A DNA stretch of 45,723 nucleotides from assembly GCA_035553055.1 (NCBI GenBank), contig DATNEK010000124.1, positions 1-45,723 of the forward strand, given 5' to 3'. Position numbers and translations under genes: made by a program. Source of the DNA: Chersky-822 sp035553055 (GTDB lineage Bacteria > Actinomycetota > Actinomycetes > Streptosporangiales > Streptosporangiaceae). This document shows positions 1 to 8,540 of the stretch, one piece after another; position 1 is the stretch's first letter; each line of letters opens with the position of its first letter. The notes beneath the pieces are model-generated. The model was not told the DNA's origin. It saw only the letters and a program-made list of their open reading frames with translations, and searched no databases.

Positions 1-741
1 CGCGAACTGACTTCGGTCGGTGTCGATCACGTCAGCGACGATGCAGGTGATGTTGTCGGGGCCGCCTCCCCTGATCGCTTGCTCGATCAGCTCTAGCACG
101 ACCTGAGCTGGGTCGGATATCTCGGCCAGCGTCGTCAGTACGTCGTCGTCGCTGACGGCCACCGGCAGCCCGTCTGAGCACAACAAGAACCGGTCACCGA
201 GTTCGGCGGTGAGCAGGGACAGGTCGGGATCGGCGTCGGTCCTGCCGTCAAGCGCGCGCAGCAGCAGCGAGCGCTGCGGGTGGGTTGCCGCCTCGTCCGG
301 GCGGATCCTGCCTTGGTCGATCAGGGCCTGGACGAACGTGTGGTCTCTGGTGATCTGGTACAGATCGCCGTCTCGAAGAAGGTAGGCGCGGGAATCGCCA
401 ATGTGGCAAATCGCGGCGGTCGGACCGGACCAGAGCATCGCGGTCAGCGTGGTTCCCATGCTGCCGACCGCCGGATCGGCTTCGACGATGCCGCGCAGAT
501 TCTGCTTCGCCATCGCGACCGCTTCGGCGATGGCGTCGATCAGCTCGGCTTCTGGCATCGGCACTCGGTCGAGCGGCGCGACGCTCTTGATGACCGCTGC
601 GCTGGCTACCTCGCCGGCCTCATATCCGCCCATGCCATCGGCCACCGCTAGCAGCCGGGGTCCCGCGTACGCCGAGTCTTCGTTGCCCTCTCTGAGCAAG
701 CCGACGTCGGAGCGGACCGCGTAGCGGAGTGCAAATGTCAT
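1..741 (-). CDS. PP2C-family Ser/Thr protein phosphatase, PstP-like (C-terminus outside window)
   Basis: The reverse strand is open from an ATG at 741 to the left edge, giving 247 residues. It is a metal-dependent PP2C (PPM) phosphatase, the enzyme class that reverses Pkn-type Ser/Thr kinases in actinobacteria. PPM motifs appear in order: NEDS at residues 20-23, DGMGG at 35-39, MGTTLTA near 95-101, GDSRAY at 115-120, HPQRSL near 154-159, CSDG at 188-191 and GGGPDN at 225-230, so the metal-binding Asp residues are present. The catalytic domain closely follows what I remember of mycobacterial PstP. Whether a membrane segment follows, as in PstP, cannot be seen. The position usually occupied by Ser in DGLS is Pro here. 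Its immediate downstream neighbours are outside the window, and the gene to its right is not kinase-related, so membership in a pknA/pknB locus is unproven. Confidence 0.9.
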   Translation of the reverse strand, partial: MTFALRYAVRSDVGLLREGNEDSAYAGPRLLAVADGMGGYEAGEVASAAVIKSVAPLDRVPMPEAELIDAIAEAVAMAKQNLRGIVEADPAVGSMGTTLTAMLWSGPTAAICHIGDSRAYLLRDGDLYQITRDHTFVQALIDQGRIRPDEAATHPQRSLLLRALDGRTDADPDLSLLTAELGDRFLLCSDGLPVAVSDDDVLTTLAEISDPAQVVLELIEQAIRGGGPDNITCIVADVIDTDRSQFA

Positions 742-1103
742 CTGCGCAGCTCCAGGACGATCTAGCCGGTCATGCTCGCCCGTACTTCCGTACTTCTGTC
801 ATCGAGCCTAGATCCTGGCGGATCTAGATGAGTACAAGCAAGAGGCTAGAACACCAATGTCACGAACCGGAAATACGGTGCTCGCATGGTATAGGAGTAA
901 CGCCAGTCGCGAGCAGGGTAGCTGCCATGCAGCCCTAAGTCATGGCCGCAGGTCACGCATCAAGGCGGACCAGGCCGACCGTGCGCTTAGGCTGATGGTG
1001 GCAAAACCCGCGGTTGACGTTAGCATGCTCCAGACGGCATGGAAGCGGAACGCGTAGGCGGCTCGGTGGGGGTGGCTAGGGCAGATCGGAGCGTGAAAGG
1101 CCG
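742..1103. other. Intergenic region with an 8-bp dyad, no convincing gene
   Basis: About 360 bases separate the divergent phosphatase and lacI genes. The clearest element is a perfect 8-bp inverted repeat at 808-827 (CTAGATCC, spacer TGGC, GGATCTAG), about 70 bases upstream of the phosphatase start. It could be an operator or a short stem-loop. A 66-codon open frame at 857-1057 lacks a good ribosome site and recognisable protein character. A TTGACG hexamer at 1014-1019 might be a -35 element for lacI, but I see no well-spaced -10. Confidence 0.4.
808..827. promoter_or_regulatory. Perfect 8-bp inverted repeat, possible operator
   Basis: CTAGATCC and GGATCTAG flank a TGGC spacer. The dyad lies upstream of the phosphatase start codon in the divergent intergenic region. 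No regulator can be assigned from sequence alone. Confidence 0.35.
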
Positions 1104-2270
1104 ATGAGTGATCAGCCTGTGACGCTCAAGGACGTGGCAGCGTTGGCTGGTGTCCATCCGGCTACGGTGTCGCGCGCCCTCAACCCGGAGACCAGGCTAC
1201 TGGTCAGCGACGAGACGGCCGATCGCATACTCGCGGCGGCTGACTCGCTCGGCTACCGGCCGAACACGGTGGCCAGGAGCCTGCGCACCAGGCGCTCAAG
1301 CACGGTCGGCGTGTTGATACCTGATCTCAATAACCCGCTTTTCCCTCCGATCGTGCGCGGGATTGAGGATCGGCTCGCGGCCGACGGATATGTGGCGCTT
1401 ATCGGCAACACGGACGCCGACGACGAGCGGGAGCGACTCGTCTTCGAGTTGATGCGGGACCGGCACGTCGACGGCTTCGTGTTCGCCACCGCGCGGCTGC
1501 GCAGCCCATTGCTCGCCGAGGCGGCGGCGGCGCGGATTCCCGTGGTGCTAGTGAACAGGTACGCCGCCGGCTACGGCTTTCCCGCTGTGTCGGTGAATAA
1601 CGAGGAAGGTCTGGCGTTGTCGGTCGCGCATCTGGCCTCGCTCGGACACCGCAGGATCGCCCATGTCGCCGGGCCTCAGGACATCTCAACCGGCCTGAGC
1701 AGGTACCGCGGCTTCGTCTCGGCGATGGCGGAGCACGGCCTGCCGGTCGAGCCCGATCTGGTGGTCCCGGCGTCCGCGTACACGATCGATGAAGGCGAGC
1801 GATGCTGTCGCGAACTGCTCGGGGTTCACAGCGGATGCACTGCGATAGCCGCGGCGAACGACATGCTCGCGGTCGGCTGCTACGCCGCACTGGAGTCGGC
1901 TGGCCTGTCGTGCCCCAAGGACATATCGGTCGTCGGCTTCAACGACATGCCGTTCATAGACAGGCTCACTCCGCCGCTGACGTCGGTGAGCTTCGCGCAC
2001 TATGAGGTGGGCACCGAGGCGGGCCGCTTGATACTCGAGCAGATCGCGAGCCTGGGCGGCGCGGGCGTTTCGCGCGGTGCTGGCGCGTTGGGCGGCACCG
2101 CCGAAACCGGGAGCGCGGAGTCCGTCGGCCCGCAGGGCAACCGCCCGCCGACGGATGACGGCATGGTCCACTACCTGAAGCCCGAACTCAAGGTCCGTGG
2201 CTCCACAGGTCCGCCCGCACCGATGGCCGGATCCCGTTCCTCCCGCTCACCTGACCCGATGAGTCGTTAG
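1104..2270 (+). CDS. LacI-family transcriptional regulator
   Basis: The 388-residue protein begins with a typical LacI helix-turn-helix (VTLKDVAALAGVHPATVSRA, residues 6-25) and hinge helix (RPNTVARSLR), followed by the periplasmic-binding-protein fold starting SSTVGVLIPDLNNPLF. It should bind an operator as a dimer and release it, or tighten, on binding a small molecule. Start ATG 1104 has AAAGG close upstream. An unusual Gly/Ala/Ser-rich stretch of about 36 residues (roughly 318-353) is inserted before the conserved final strand LKVRGSTGPP, where relatives have a short loop. It is convergent with the hydrolase gene and their stop codons overlap. LacI-type operators at 3337-3350 and 3413-3426 make it the best candidate regulator of the adjacent catabolic operon (inference). 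Confidence 0.93.
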   Translation: MSDQPVTLKDVAALAGVHPATVSRALNPETRLLVSDETADRILAAADSLGYRPNTVARSLRTRRSSTVGVLIPDLNNPLFPPIVRGIEDRLAADGYVALIGNTDADDERERLVFELMRDRHVDGFVFATARLRSPLLAEAAAARIPVVLVNRYAAGYGFPAVSVNNEEGLALSVAHLASLGHRRIAHVAGPQDISTGLSRYRGFVSAMAEHGLPVEPDLVVPASAYTIDEGERCCRELLGVHSGCTAIAAANDMLAVGCYAALESAGLSCPKDISVVGFNDMPFIDRLTPPLTSVSFAHYEVGTEAGRLILEQIASLGGAGVSRGAGALGGTAETGSAESVGPQGNRPPTDDGMVHYLKPELKVRGSTGPPAPMAGSRSSRSPDPMSR

Positions 2271-3325
2271 GTCAGCTTGCCAGCCATCCAGTCGGCGCCG
2301 TAGTGACGATGCTTATAGGTCACGTTCGCGCAGCCGTGGTTGCCGTCAGGCAGCAGCAGCAACTCGGAGTTGTCACCGACCTCGTTGTGCAGGCGCTGGG
2401 CATCCTGCCATGGGAAGATGCGATCTTTCTGGCCCGCGATGATCAGCAGCGGAGCGGTGATGCGCGCGCCTATACCGACCAGGGTCAGCTCGCTGGCCCG
2501 CATCCGGGCCTGCTCCTGCGACTGTGACCTGGATCGGACGGTGAACGCCGCCCGGCTCAACTCGGGCAGCATCTCCCAGATGTCGCCAAGGCAGTAGGGT
2601 CCGCACAGCGAGATGCAGGCGCGCACTCGCCTGTCTCCCGCCACCACTCGCGCGGCGTAGTAACCACCGAGGCTAACTCCCCAGATGCCGACCTTGTTCG
2701 CGTCGATGCCCGGCATGGCGGTGACGGCGTCGATGACGGCTGAGCCTGGCACTTCCCAGTCGGCCCTGATCGGCAGGTCGTACTCGGCCTCACCCTGGCC
2801 CGGGCCGTCGATTGACAGCGTGGCCAGACCGCGGCTTAGGAACAGGTCTTCTGTCGGCCTGAACTCCTCCTTGGCGGAGTCGAGACCGGGAATCAGCACG
2901 ACCAGCGGATGTGGGCCAGGTCGCGCCGGGCGCCGAAGCACGCCGGCGATCACGGAGCCGTCGAACGGTATCTCTATCCGCTCGCCGGGCGGGTCGAGGT
3001 GTGGCAGCGCGTCGCCAAGGCATCTGACGGCGGCTTGATGAGCCTTCCGCATCTGAACGATGTCGTCGACGAACATGAACTTGGCGAAGTGATAGTAGAC
3101 GGCCGCCTGCGCTAGGTGCGCGCCAGCAGCGCGGGCGCGTCCAGCCGCGAGCGCCGCCCGGCCGAGCTCCTCATGCCCCGCGCCGGCCAGGCACCACTGC
3201 TCGCACCAGGAATCCCAGGTCTCGACCTTCGATGTCACCGTGACGAAGTCGCTGTAGTCGATCCCATTCGCGATGAAACGCGGTGCCCAGTGGCTAATGG
3301 CTGCCGCAACCCGACTGTCTGCCAT
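2267..3325 (-). CDS. Alpha/beta hydrolase related to 2,6-dihydroxypseudooxynicotine (C-C bond) hydrolase
   Basis: From ATG 3325 the protein has 352 residues: an all-helical N-terminal part (about 1-115) followed by an alpha/beta-hydrolase core. The nucleophile elbow GVSLGG places Ser218; Asp301 (GQKDRIF) and His330 (DGNHGC) complete a triad, and LIPGLDSAKEE supplies the oxyanion loop. Architecture and triad positions agree with what I recall of the Arthrobacter nicotinovorans enzyme that cleaves a C-C bond in nicotine breakdown, a family also related to FrsA/DUF1100 esterases. The true substrate is unknown. The frame is open further upstream, but ATG 3325 begins the recognisable protein and leaves room for a promoter. 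No clear Shine-Dalgarno site precedes it, so the transcript may be leaderless. It is divergent from the dehydrogenase gene, with a LacI-type operator just upstream. Confidence 0.85.
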   Translation of the reverse strand: MADSRVAAAISHWAPRFIANGIDYSDFVTVTSKVETWDSWCEQWCLAGAGHEELGRAALAAGRARAAGAHLAQAAVYYHFAKFMFVDDIVQMRKAHQAAVRCLGDALPHLDPPGERIEIPFDGSVIAGVLRRPARPGPHPLVVLIPGLDSAKEEFRPTEDLFLSRGLATLSIDGPGQGEAEYDLPIRADWEVPGSAVIDAVTAMPGIDANKVGIWGVSLGGYYAARVVAGDRRVRACISLCGPYCLGDIWEMLPELSRAAFTVRSRSQSQEQARMRASELTLVGIGARITAPLLIIAGQKDRIFPWQDAQRLHNEVGDNSELLLLPDGNHGCANVTYKHRHYGADWMAGKLT

Positions 3326-3336
3326 GATGCAAGCAT

Positions 3337-3350
3337 TGCACACGTTTGCA
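3337..3350. promoter_or_regulatory. LacI-type operator, site 1
   Basis: TGCACACGTTTGCA is a 14-bp near-perfect palindrome (6 of 7 half-site positions match) with the central CG typical of LacI-family operators. It lies 12-25 bases upstream of the hydrolase start codon, where it could block transcription. Confidence 0.6.
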
Positions 3351-3376
3351 GCGTCTGTCGGGTGAAAAACTGTACA

Positions 3377-3406
3377 TTGACAGGAGGCGGCCGAGTACGC
3401 GACAGT
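3377..3406 (+). promoter_or_regulatory. Sigma-70-like promoter for the dehydrogenase-liv operon
   Basis: A consensus -35 TTGACA at 3377-3382 is followed after 18 bases by GACAGT at 3401-3406, which keeps the conserved A2 and T6 of the -10 element. Expected transcription start is near 3413, the first base of operator site 2, as in a repressible LacI promoter. Confidence 0.5.
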
Positions 3407-3412
3407 TTCTTC

Positions 3413-3426
3413 TGCAAACGATTGCC
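3413..3426. promoter_or_regulatory. LacI-type operator, site 2
   Basis: TGCAAACGATTGCC has the LacI-type left half TGCAAAC and central CG. It shares the 9-mer CTGCAAACG with site 1 in inverted orientation. The centres are 76 bases apart, which would allow looping. It overlaps the predicted transcription start. Confidence 0.55.
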
Positions 3427-3513
3427 GAGGGTAGCCAGGCTGCGGCTTGAGCAGCGGAAGGCAGGGTCGGCCGGGCACGCGCTGGGGGGCGGATTGTCGG
3501 AGGTGGCACAAGG

Positions 3514-4467
3514 GTGGGCACACTAGCCGATCAGAGCAGCGAGCATCGGCTTGGCTGGCTCGGGACCGGGCGCATGGGTATTGCCCTGATTCACCGGCTG
3601 CTTGAAGCTGGTTGCGACGTTACTGTGTACAACAGGACCAAGGCCAAGGCCGAACCGCTCGCGGAGGCCGGGGCTAAGATCGTGGACTCGGCGGCCGATC
3701 TCGCCATGGTAGACATCCTGTTCGTCACCGTCGGCACCTCGCAGGATCTGATCGACGCCGTGATCGGGCCGAAGGGAGTGACGTCTGGCGGGCGGGCTCC
3801 GTCGATCGTCGTCGACTGCTCTACCGTGTCAGCGAAAGATTCCGAGCGGGTCGGTATCGAGCTTGCCGCGCTCGGATGCAGCTTGCTTGCCGCCCCGGTG
3901 ATGGGCAATCCGAAGGTGGCCAGCGTAGGGCGCCTTACGTTCGCGGTGTCTGGGCAGGAGGCGGCGTTCGCCGCCGTGCAGCCTTACCTGGCCATACTCG
4001 GTGCAGGAGCCACGTACGTAGGCGAAGGCGAGCTGGCCAGGGCGGTCAAGCTCTGTCACAACCTATTCCTCGGCGTCGTCATCCAGTCGCTCGCCGAGGT
4101 GACTGTGCTCGCTGAGAAAAGCGGCATCAGCAGGCAGGCGTTGCTCGCCTGCCTGAACAACAGCGTCATGGGCTCAACCTTCAGCCGGTACAAGACCCCG
4201 GCGCTGGTGAACCTTGACTTCCATCCCACATTCACCACCGTGCTGCTGCGCAAGGACTTCGACCTTGGCCTGGCAGCGGCGCGCGAGCATGAAGTGCCGA
4301 TGCCAGTGGCGTCAACGGTGTACCAGCTCTTGCAGAGCCTGGTCGGCCACGGTTTCGGCGAAGAGGACTTCGCCGCCTTGCTCGTGCAGCAGGCCAGGTC
4401 AGCCGGTCTGGAGCTGACGAGCGAGAATGCGCAGGTATCTGACGGGCTTACGCTCGCCACCGATTGA
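3514..4467 (+). CDS. NAD(P)-dependent beta-hydroxyacid dehydrogenase (3-hydroxyisobutyrate dehydrogenase family)
   Basis: The 317-residue protein starts at GTG 3514. It has an N-terminal Rossmann fold with glycine motif GTGRMG (residues 17-22), the substrate-binding DCST motif at 101-104 and the catalytic-lysine region GELARAVKLCHN with Lys179, all typical of the 3-hydroxyisobutyrate / 6-phosphogluconate dehydrogenase superfamily (two-domain, about 300 residues). Such enzymes oxidise beta-hydroxyacids or reduce the matching semialdehydes. Substrate cannot be predicted; tartronate-semialdehyde or other beta-hydroxyacids are alternatives. It is the first gene behind the operator-flanked promoter and probably heads the operon that continues into the liv transporter genes. 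Confidence 0.88.
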   Translation: MGTLADQSSEHRLGWLGTGRMGIALIHRLLEAGCDVTVYNRTKAKAEPLAEAGAKIVDSAADLAMVDILFVTVGTSQDLIDAVIGPKGVTSGGRAPSIVVDCSTVSAKDSERVGIELAALGCSLLAAPVMGNPKVASVGRLTFAVSGQEAAFAAVQPYLAILGAGATYVGEGELARAVKLCHNLFLGVVIQSLAEVTVLAEKSGISRQALLACLNNSVMGSTFSRYKTPALVNLDFHPTFTTVLLRKDFDLGLAAAREHEVPMPVASTVYQLLQSLVGHGFGEEDFAALLVQQARSAGLELTSENAQVSDGLTLATD

Positions 4468-4502
4468 TCGAGTTTCCCATCAACTCGGAAGGAGGACCGG
4501 GG

Positions 4503-5747
4503 ATGAGAGTTCGCAACGCCCGGTTCTTGGTTGTTGGAATTACCGCTGCCGTGCTTTCCGCCGCGCTGGCAGCTTGCTCGAGCAGTTCATCAGGTTCAAA
4601 GGGCACCGCCACCAAGGCACCCATACTGATCGGCGCCTCGCTGTCGCTGACCGGCGGATTCTCCGCCGACGGCCAGGCGTTCATGCGGGGCTACCAGTTG
4701 TGGGCCCATGACGTCAACGCCGCGGGCGGCCTACTGGGGCGTCAGGTCAAGCTGGACATAAAGAATGACGCGAGCCAGCCCAATCAAGCAGTGACCAACT
4801 ACCAGTCGCTGATCAATGTTGATCACGTCAACCTATTGTTCGGGCCTTTCTCCTCGCTGCTCACGCTCCCGACGGTGCAGGTGGCCCACAGGTATGGCTT
4901 CGCGTTCGTCGAAGGTGCTGGCGGCGCGCCGTCGGTCTTCGCCACCAAGCTCGACAACTTGTTTGACGTGAGCCTGCCGGTCGACGCTTCCACGCTGCCG
5001 CTCATTGACTACATCAACGCGCTGCCCGTTAATCAGCGGCCCAAGACGGCCGCCTTCCCGACGAGCAACGACCCTTTCACCCAGCCGCAGATCCAGTTCG
5101 CGCAGCACATGCTGAGCACGGACGGGGTCAAGTCGGTCTACAGCAAGGTGTTCCCGGCTGAGCCGACACAGTACAAGGGCATCGCCGACCAGGTGGCGGC
5201 GAGCAAGGCGCAGATGGTCGTGCTCGGCTCGGTCGACGTTCCGACCGTCGCGGCCTTCACCCAGGCGTTCGTCCAGGCGCATTACCAGCCGAAGATCTTC
5301 ATCGCCACCGCGGGACCCGATCAGGGTGCCGCGTACGTCAAGGCGGTTGGCGGCCAGGGCAACGCCGACGGCGTCATGGTGCCGAATGCCTGGTACGGCG
5401 GCTCGCTGAATACGCTCAGCAGGAAGATGGTCGCTGAGTACATCGCCAAGTACGGCGGCACCCCATCGGGCATCAACGCCGATGTTGCCGAGGCCTACTC
5501 CGTAGGCGAGGTCATGGCCCAAGCCGTCACCGCCACGAAGGGTCTGGACAACAGCAAGATCATCCAGTACCTGCACGCCAACACGATGAGCAGCGTGCAG
5601 GGCCCGGTGAAGTTCGACGCCGTTGGTCAGAACTTGGCCGCGACAGCGTTCGTATTCCAGTGGCAGCGGGCCGATTTCCTCCAGGTGCTTCCGCCTGGGT
5701 CAGGTTCGGCGACGGTCGTGTATCCGAAACCCGCCTGGGGCAAGTGA
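4503..5747 (+). CDS. livK: LIV-type ABC transporter substrate-binding lipoprotein
   Basis: The product has 414 residues from ATG 4503, preceded by a strong GGAAGGAGG site. An N-terminal signal ends in lipobox LAAC with Cys25 as the lipidation site, followed by a Ser-rich linker and a type I periplasmic-binding fold (ILIGASLSLTGGFSADGQ, then YQLWAHDVNAAGGLLGRQV). It captures the solute for the LivHMGF permease. The family takes branched-chain amino acids, but also amides, urea, aromatic acids and other carboxylates, so specificity is open. A 6-bp hairpin (CGAGTT/AACTCG, 4469-4487) sits just before the ribosome site, and a GC-rich 77-base gap separates it from livH. Both could favour higher expression of the binding protein. 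Confidence 0.92.
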   Translation: MRVRNARFLVVGITAAVLSAALAACSSSSSGSKGTATKAPILIGASLSLTGGFSADGQAFMRGYQLWAHDVNAAGGLLGRQVKLDIKNDASQPNQAVTNYQSLINVDHVNLLFGPFSSLLTLPTVQVAHRYGFAFVEGAGGAPSVFATKLDNLFDVSLPVDASTLPLIDYINALPVNQRPKTAAFPTSNDPFTQPQIQFAQHMLSTDGVKSVYSKVFPAEPTQYKGIADQVAASKAQMVVLGSVDVPTVAAFTQAFVQAHYQPKIFIATAGPDQGAAYVKAVGGQGNADGVMVPNAWYGGSLNTLSRKMVAEYIAKYGGTPSGINADVAEAYSVGEVMAQAVTATKGLDNSKIIQYLHANTMSSVQGPVKFDAVGQNLAATAFVFQWQRADFLQVLPPGSGSATVVYPKPAWGK

Positions 5748-5824
5748 TCATGCGGGTGCACGGAGAGTCGCGCGACGCCAGAACGCGCGAGCGGCGCCAG
5801 CACGTGCGAAAGAGGTAGTGGTTG

Positions 5825-6709
5825 ATGGCGAGGTTCCTCCAAGCCGTCGCTGACGGGATCTCGGGCGGTGCTGTCTACGCGCTGATGGCAGCGGGGCTGA
5901 CGCTGATCTTCGGCGTGCTTGACATCATCAACATCGCTCAGGGCATCCTTGTCGTGCTAGCGGCATACCTGAGCTACGCGCTCTCCGTGCACCTGCAGCT
6001 CGACCCGCTACTCGGCCTGGTCATCACCGTGCCGGTAATGTTCGTGCTCGGGGTGATCATCCAGTGGGCGTTCATCAGGCGCCTGCGCGGCCGCGAGCGC
6101 ACGGCCATGTCGCTGCTTGTCTGCTACGCGGTCGCGGTCATCATTGAGGGCGCGCTCTACGCGGAGTTCGGCGGCACTCCGGTCACTATCCACATGTCGT
6201 ACGCGACCTCGCCGACCGCCCAAGTGCATGTGCTCGGCTTCTACCTCGGGTACATCTACCTGATCGGATTCGGCCTGGCGGTTGTCGCGATCGCGGGCAT
6301 CTACCTGCTGCTTTACCGTACCAAGTTCGGTCGCAGCATCAGGGCCACGACCCAGGACGCGGTAGCGGCCCGGCTGATCGGCATCAATGTCGACCGGGTG
6401 GCGGCCGTCACCTTCGGCATAGGCGTCGCGGTGACGGCCGCTGGCGGGATGGTGTTCGGCGCGACCAACGCGTTCAACCCGGACAGCGGGTACGACCTCA
6501 TCTCAAGGCTGCTTTCGATAGTCATACTCGGCGGGCTCGGCAGCATCGGCGGCGCGCTCGTCGCCGCGATGTTTATGGTCACTCTCGAGGAGATTGTCAA
6601 CATCTGGCAGCCGACCTGGGCGGTCGTGGTCTACTACGCGGCCCTTGTAATCGTCCTTTTCCTCAGGCCGAATGGCCTGTTCGGCAAGAAGGCGGTGCGG
6701 GCGCAGTGA
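5825..6709 (+). CDS. livH: LIV-type ABC transporter permease LivH
   Basis: A 294-residue polytopic membrane protein. It begins FLQAVADGISGGAVYALMAAGLTLIFGVLDIINIAQG, matching the first segments of LivH proteins, and continues with several hydrophobic helices and the EAA-like cytoplasmic region around RATTQDAVAARLIGINVDRV. ATG 5825 is chosen because AGAGG lies 9 bases upstream; a TTG codon immediately before it is an alternative. It pairs with LivM as the membrane channel. The last bases overlap the livM start, indicating translational coupling. Confidence 0.92.
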   Translation: MARFLQAVADGISGGAVYALMAAGLTLIFGVLDIINIAQGILVVLAAYLSYALSVHLQLDPLLGLVITVPVMFVLGVIIQWAFIRRLRGRERTAMSLLVCYAVAVIIEGALYAEFGGTPVTIHMSYATSPTAQVHVLGFYLGYIYLIGFGLAVVAIAGIYLLLYRTKFGRSIRATTQDAVAARLIGINVDRVAAVTFGIGVAVTAAGGMVFGATNAFNPDSGYDLISRLLSIVILGGLGSIGGALVAAMFMVTLEEIVNIWQPTWAVVVYYAALVIVLFLRPNGLFGKKAVRAQ

Positions 6710-7791
6710 CGACCGCACGCGTCTGGCAGTGGTCAGGAAGCTTGCTGCTGCTCGCTGCCGCGGCCGTCTTCCCCCTGGCGTTCACCAACCCCGCTATCAC
6801 CAACTACGGGGTGTACACCCTCATCTTCGTCGCCGCCGCGAGCGCCTGGAACATCTTCTCCGGCTACAGCGGTTACATCTCACTCGGACACGCGGTCTTC
6901 TTCGGGAGCGGCGCCTACTTCACCGGCATCGCGACCCGTGACTGGCACTACACCGGGTCGCAGGTCTTCGCGCTGCTGCCGCTGGCCGGGCTGGTTGGCG
7001 CGATACTGGCCGTCCCGTTCGGCCTGCTCGCGCTGCAGGTGCGCCGCCACACCTTCGTGGTCATGACGATCGCGGTGTTCTTCATCTTCCAGCTAATGGC
7101 GTACAACCTGGCCACAACCGGGGGGACCTCCGGGCTGCTCGCACCCACCATCAACTACAACGCTGCCACCTACAACAACCCCTTCTACTACGCTGCCTTC
7201 GCGATCGCCGCTGGCACGATCACATTGTCCTGGCTGATCCGCCGGTCCAGGTTCGGCCTCCAGTTGCGCGCCATCAGGGACGACGAGGACCGAGCCCGTG
7301 GGCTCGGCGTGCGGGCGATGCAAGTCAAGCTCAGCTCTTTCGTCATCTCCGCCGTGCCGGTCGCGATGATCGGCGGGGTCTGGTGGTACTACACGACTCT
7401 TGTCGACCCTTCGTCTGGCTTCGACCCGCTGTTCGACGTGGCCGTGGCGCTGATGGCTTTCCTTGGCGGCCTGGGCACTGTGGCAGGACCCGCGCTCGGA
7501 GCGCTGATCATCGAGCCTGCCGAGTTGTACTTCCAGCAGCAGGTGTCAAGCGGCTACATCTTCCTGATCTTGTACGGCGCGCTCTTCCTGGTCGTGATCT
7601 TGATCATGCCGCGCGGTATCCTTCCCACGGCGGGCGAGCTGATTACTAAATGGCTCACGCGGCGGAAAAATGGCACCGGGCCGACCGGCCAAAGGCCGCC
7701 GGTCGGCGCGTCTTCTTCCGAGGTTGACCCGACCACGGACGACTCACAGGGGCAATCACCCCGCGCCAGCACCGCTAGCGGGCTCGCGTGA
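6706..7791 (+). CDS. livM: LIV-type ABC transporter permease LivM
   Basis: A 361-residue permease beginning at GTG 6706, overlapping the livH stop in a GTGA. The motif AWNIFSGYSGYISLGHAVFF near the N-terminus and RAIRDDEDRARGLGVRAM in the cytoplasmic loop are characteristic of LivM. The last 40 or so residues form a hydrophilic Ser/Pro/Thr-rich tail not usual for the family. It forms the heteromeric channel with LivH and is powered by LivG and LivF. Confidence 0.92.
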   Translation: MTTARVWQWSGSLLLLAAAAVFPLAFTNPAITNYGVYTLIFVAAASAWNIFSGYSGYISLGHAVFFGSGAYFTGIATRDWHYTGSQVFALLPLAGLVGAILAVPFGLLALQVRRHTFVVMTIAVFFIFQLMAYNLATTGGTSGLLAPTINYNAATYNNPFYYAAFAIAAGTITLSWLIRRSRFGLQLRAIRDDEDRARGLGVRAMQVKLSSFVISAVPVAMIGGVWWYYTTLVDPSSGFDPLFDVAVALMAFLGGLGTVAGPALGALIIEPAELYFQQQVSSGYIFLILYGALFLVVILIMPRGILPTAGELITKWLTRRKNGTGPTGQRPPVGASSSEVDPTTDDSQGQSPRASTASGLA

Positions 7792-8540
7792 GCGCGCTGC
7801 TTCGCACCGAGGGCCTGGCGAAGGCGTACGGTGGCGTGCAGGCACTCAACGGCGCCAGTATCGAGGTCTCGCCCGGCCGCATCACCGGGCTGATCGGTCC
7901 CAACGGCTCGGGCAAGACCACGCTGTTCAACGTCATCACCGGCTATGCTCGCGCCGACGCCGGCCAGGTCTTCCTTGATGACAGGCCGATCACCAACTTC
8001 AGGCCCGAGCGCGTGTTCGCCCTCGGCATCGGCCGGACGTTCCAGCTCACGAGGATCTTCCCGAGCCTGACCGTGCTCGAGAACATGCTGATCGCCGCGC
8101 AGCACAAGGAACGCTCGCGCAACCCGTTCGCGGTCGCCGGCGGGCCGGCGTCCCGGCGCCATGCCATGGAACTCCTTGAGTTCACCGGGATCGTTTCGCA
8201 CGCGAGCGCGCTGGCGCAGACCCTGTCCTACGGGCAGCGCAAGCTGCTCGAGCTGTCCTACGTGCTCGTCGCCGACCCCGACGTCGTCTTGCTCGACGAA
8301 CCGGCCGGAGGCGTCAACCCCTCGCTGATCAACCACCTGGCGACGCGGATACGCGAGCTGAACGCGGCCGGCAAGACATTCCTGATCGTGGAGCACAACA
8401 TGGACTTCGTCATGCGCCTGTGCGATCCGATCACGGTACTCGACTACGGCAGCGTGATCGCGTCGGGACCGCCCGACCTTGTCCGCAATGACCCGAAGGT
8501 GCTCGACGCGTACCTCGGCGTGGGCGACGATGAGAGCTGA
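7788..8540 (+). CDS. livG: LIV-type ABC transporter ATPase LivG
   Basis: A 250-residue ABC ATPase starting at GTG 7788, overlapping livM. Walker A GPNGSGKTT is at residues 37-45, the signature is LSYGQRKLLEL, Walker B is VVLLDEPAGGVNP and the H-loop is LIVEHNMDFV. The order and the PAGGVNP wording match LivG rather than LivF. It hydrolyses ATP on the cytoplasmic side to drive import. Confidence 0.93.
   Translation: MSALLRTEGLAKAYGGVQALNGASIEVSPGRITGLIGPNGSGKTTLFNVITGYARADAGQVFLDDRPITNFRPERVFALGIGRTFQLTRIFPSLTVLENMLIAAQHKERSRNPFAVAGGPASRRHAMELLEFTGIVSHASALAQTLSYGQRKLLELSYVLVADPDVVLLDEPAGGVNPSLINHLATRIRELNAAGKTFLIVEHNMDFVMRLCDPITVLDYGSVIASGPPDLVRNDPKVLDAYLGVGDDES

Noticed and set aside
857..1057. 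66-codon ORF in the phosphatase-lacI gap
   Set aside because: Poor ribosome site, unnatural composition and no family resemblance.
3326..3523. N-terminal extension of the alpha/beta hydrolase to 3523
   Set aside because: It would cover the promoter and both operators and adds 66 residues without family support.
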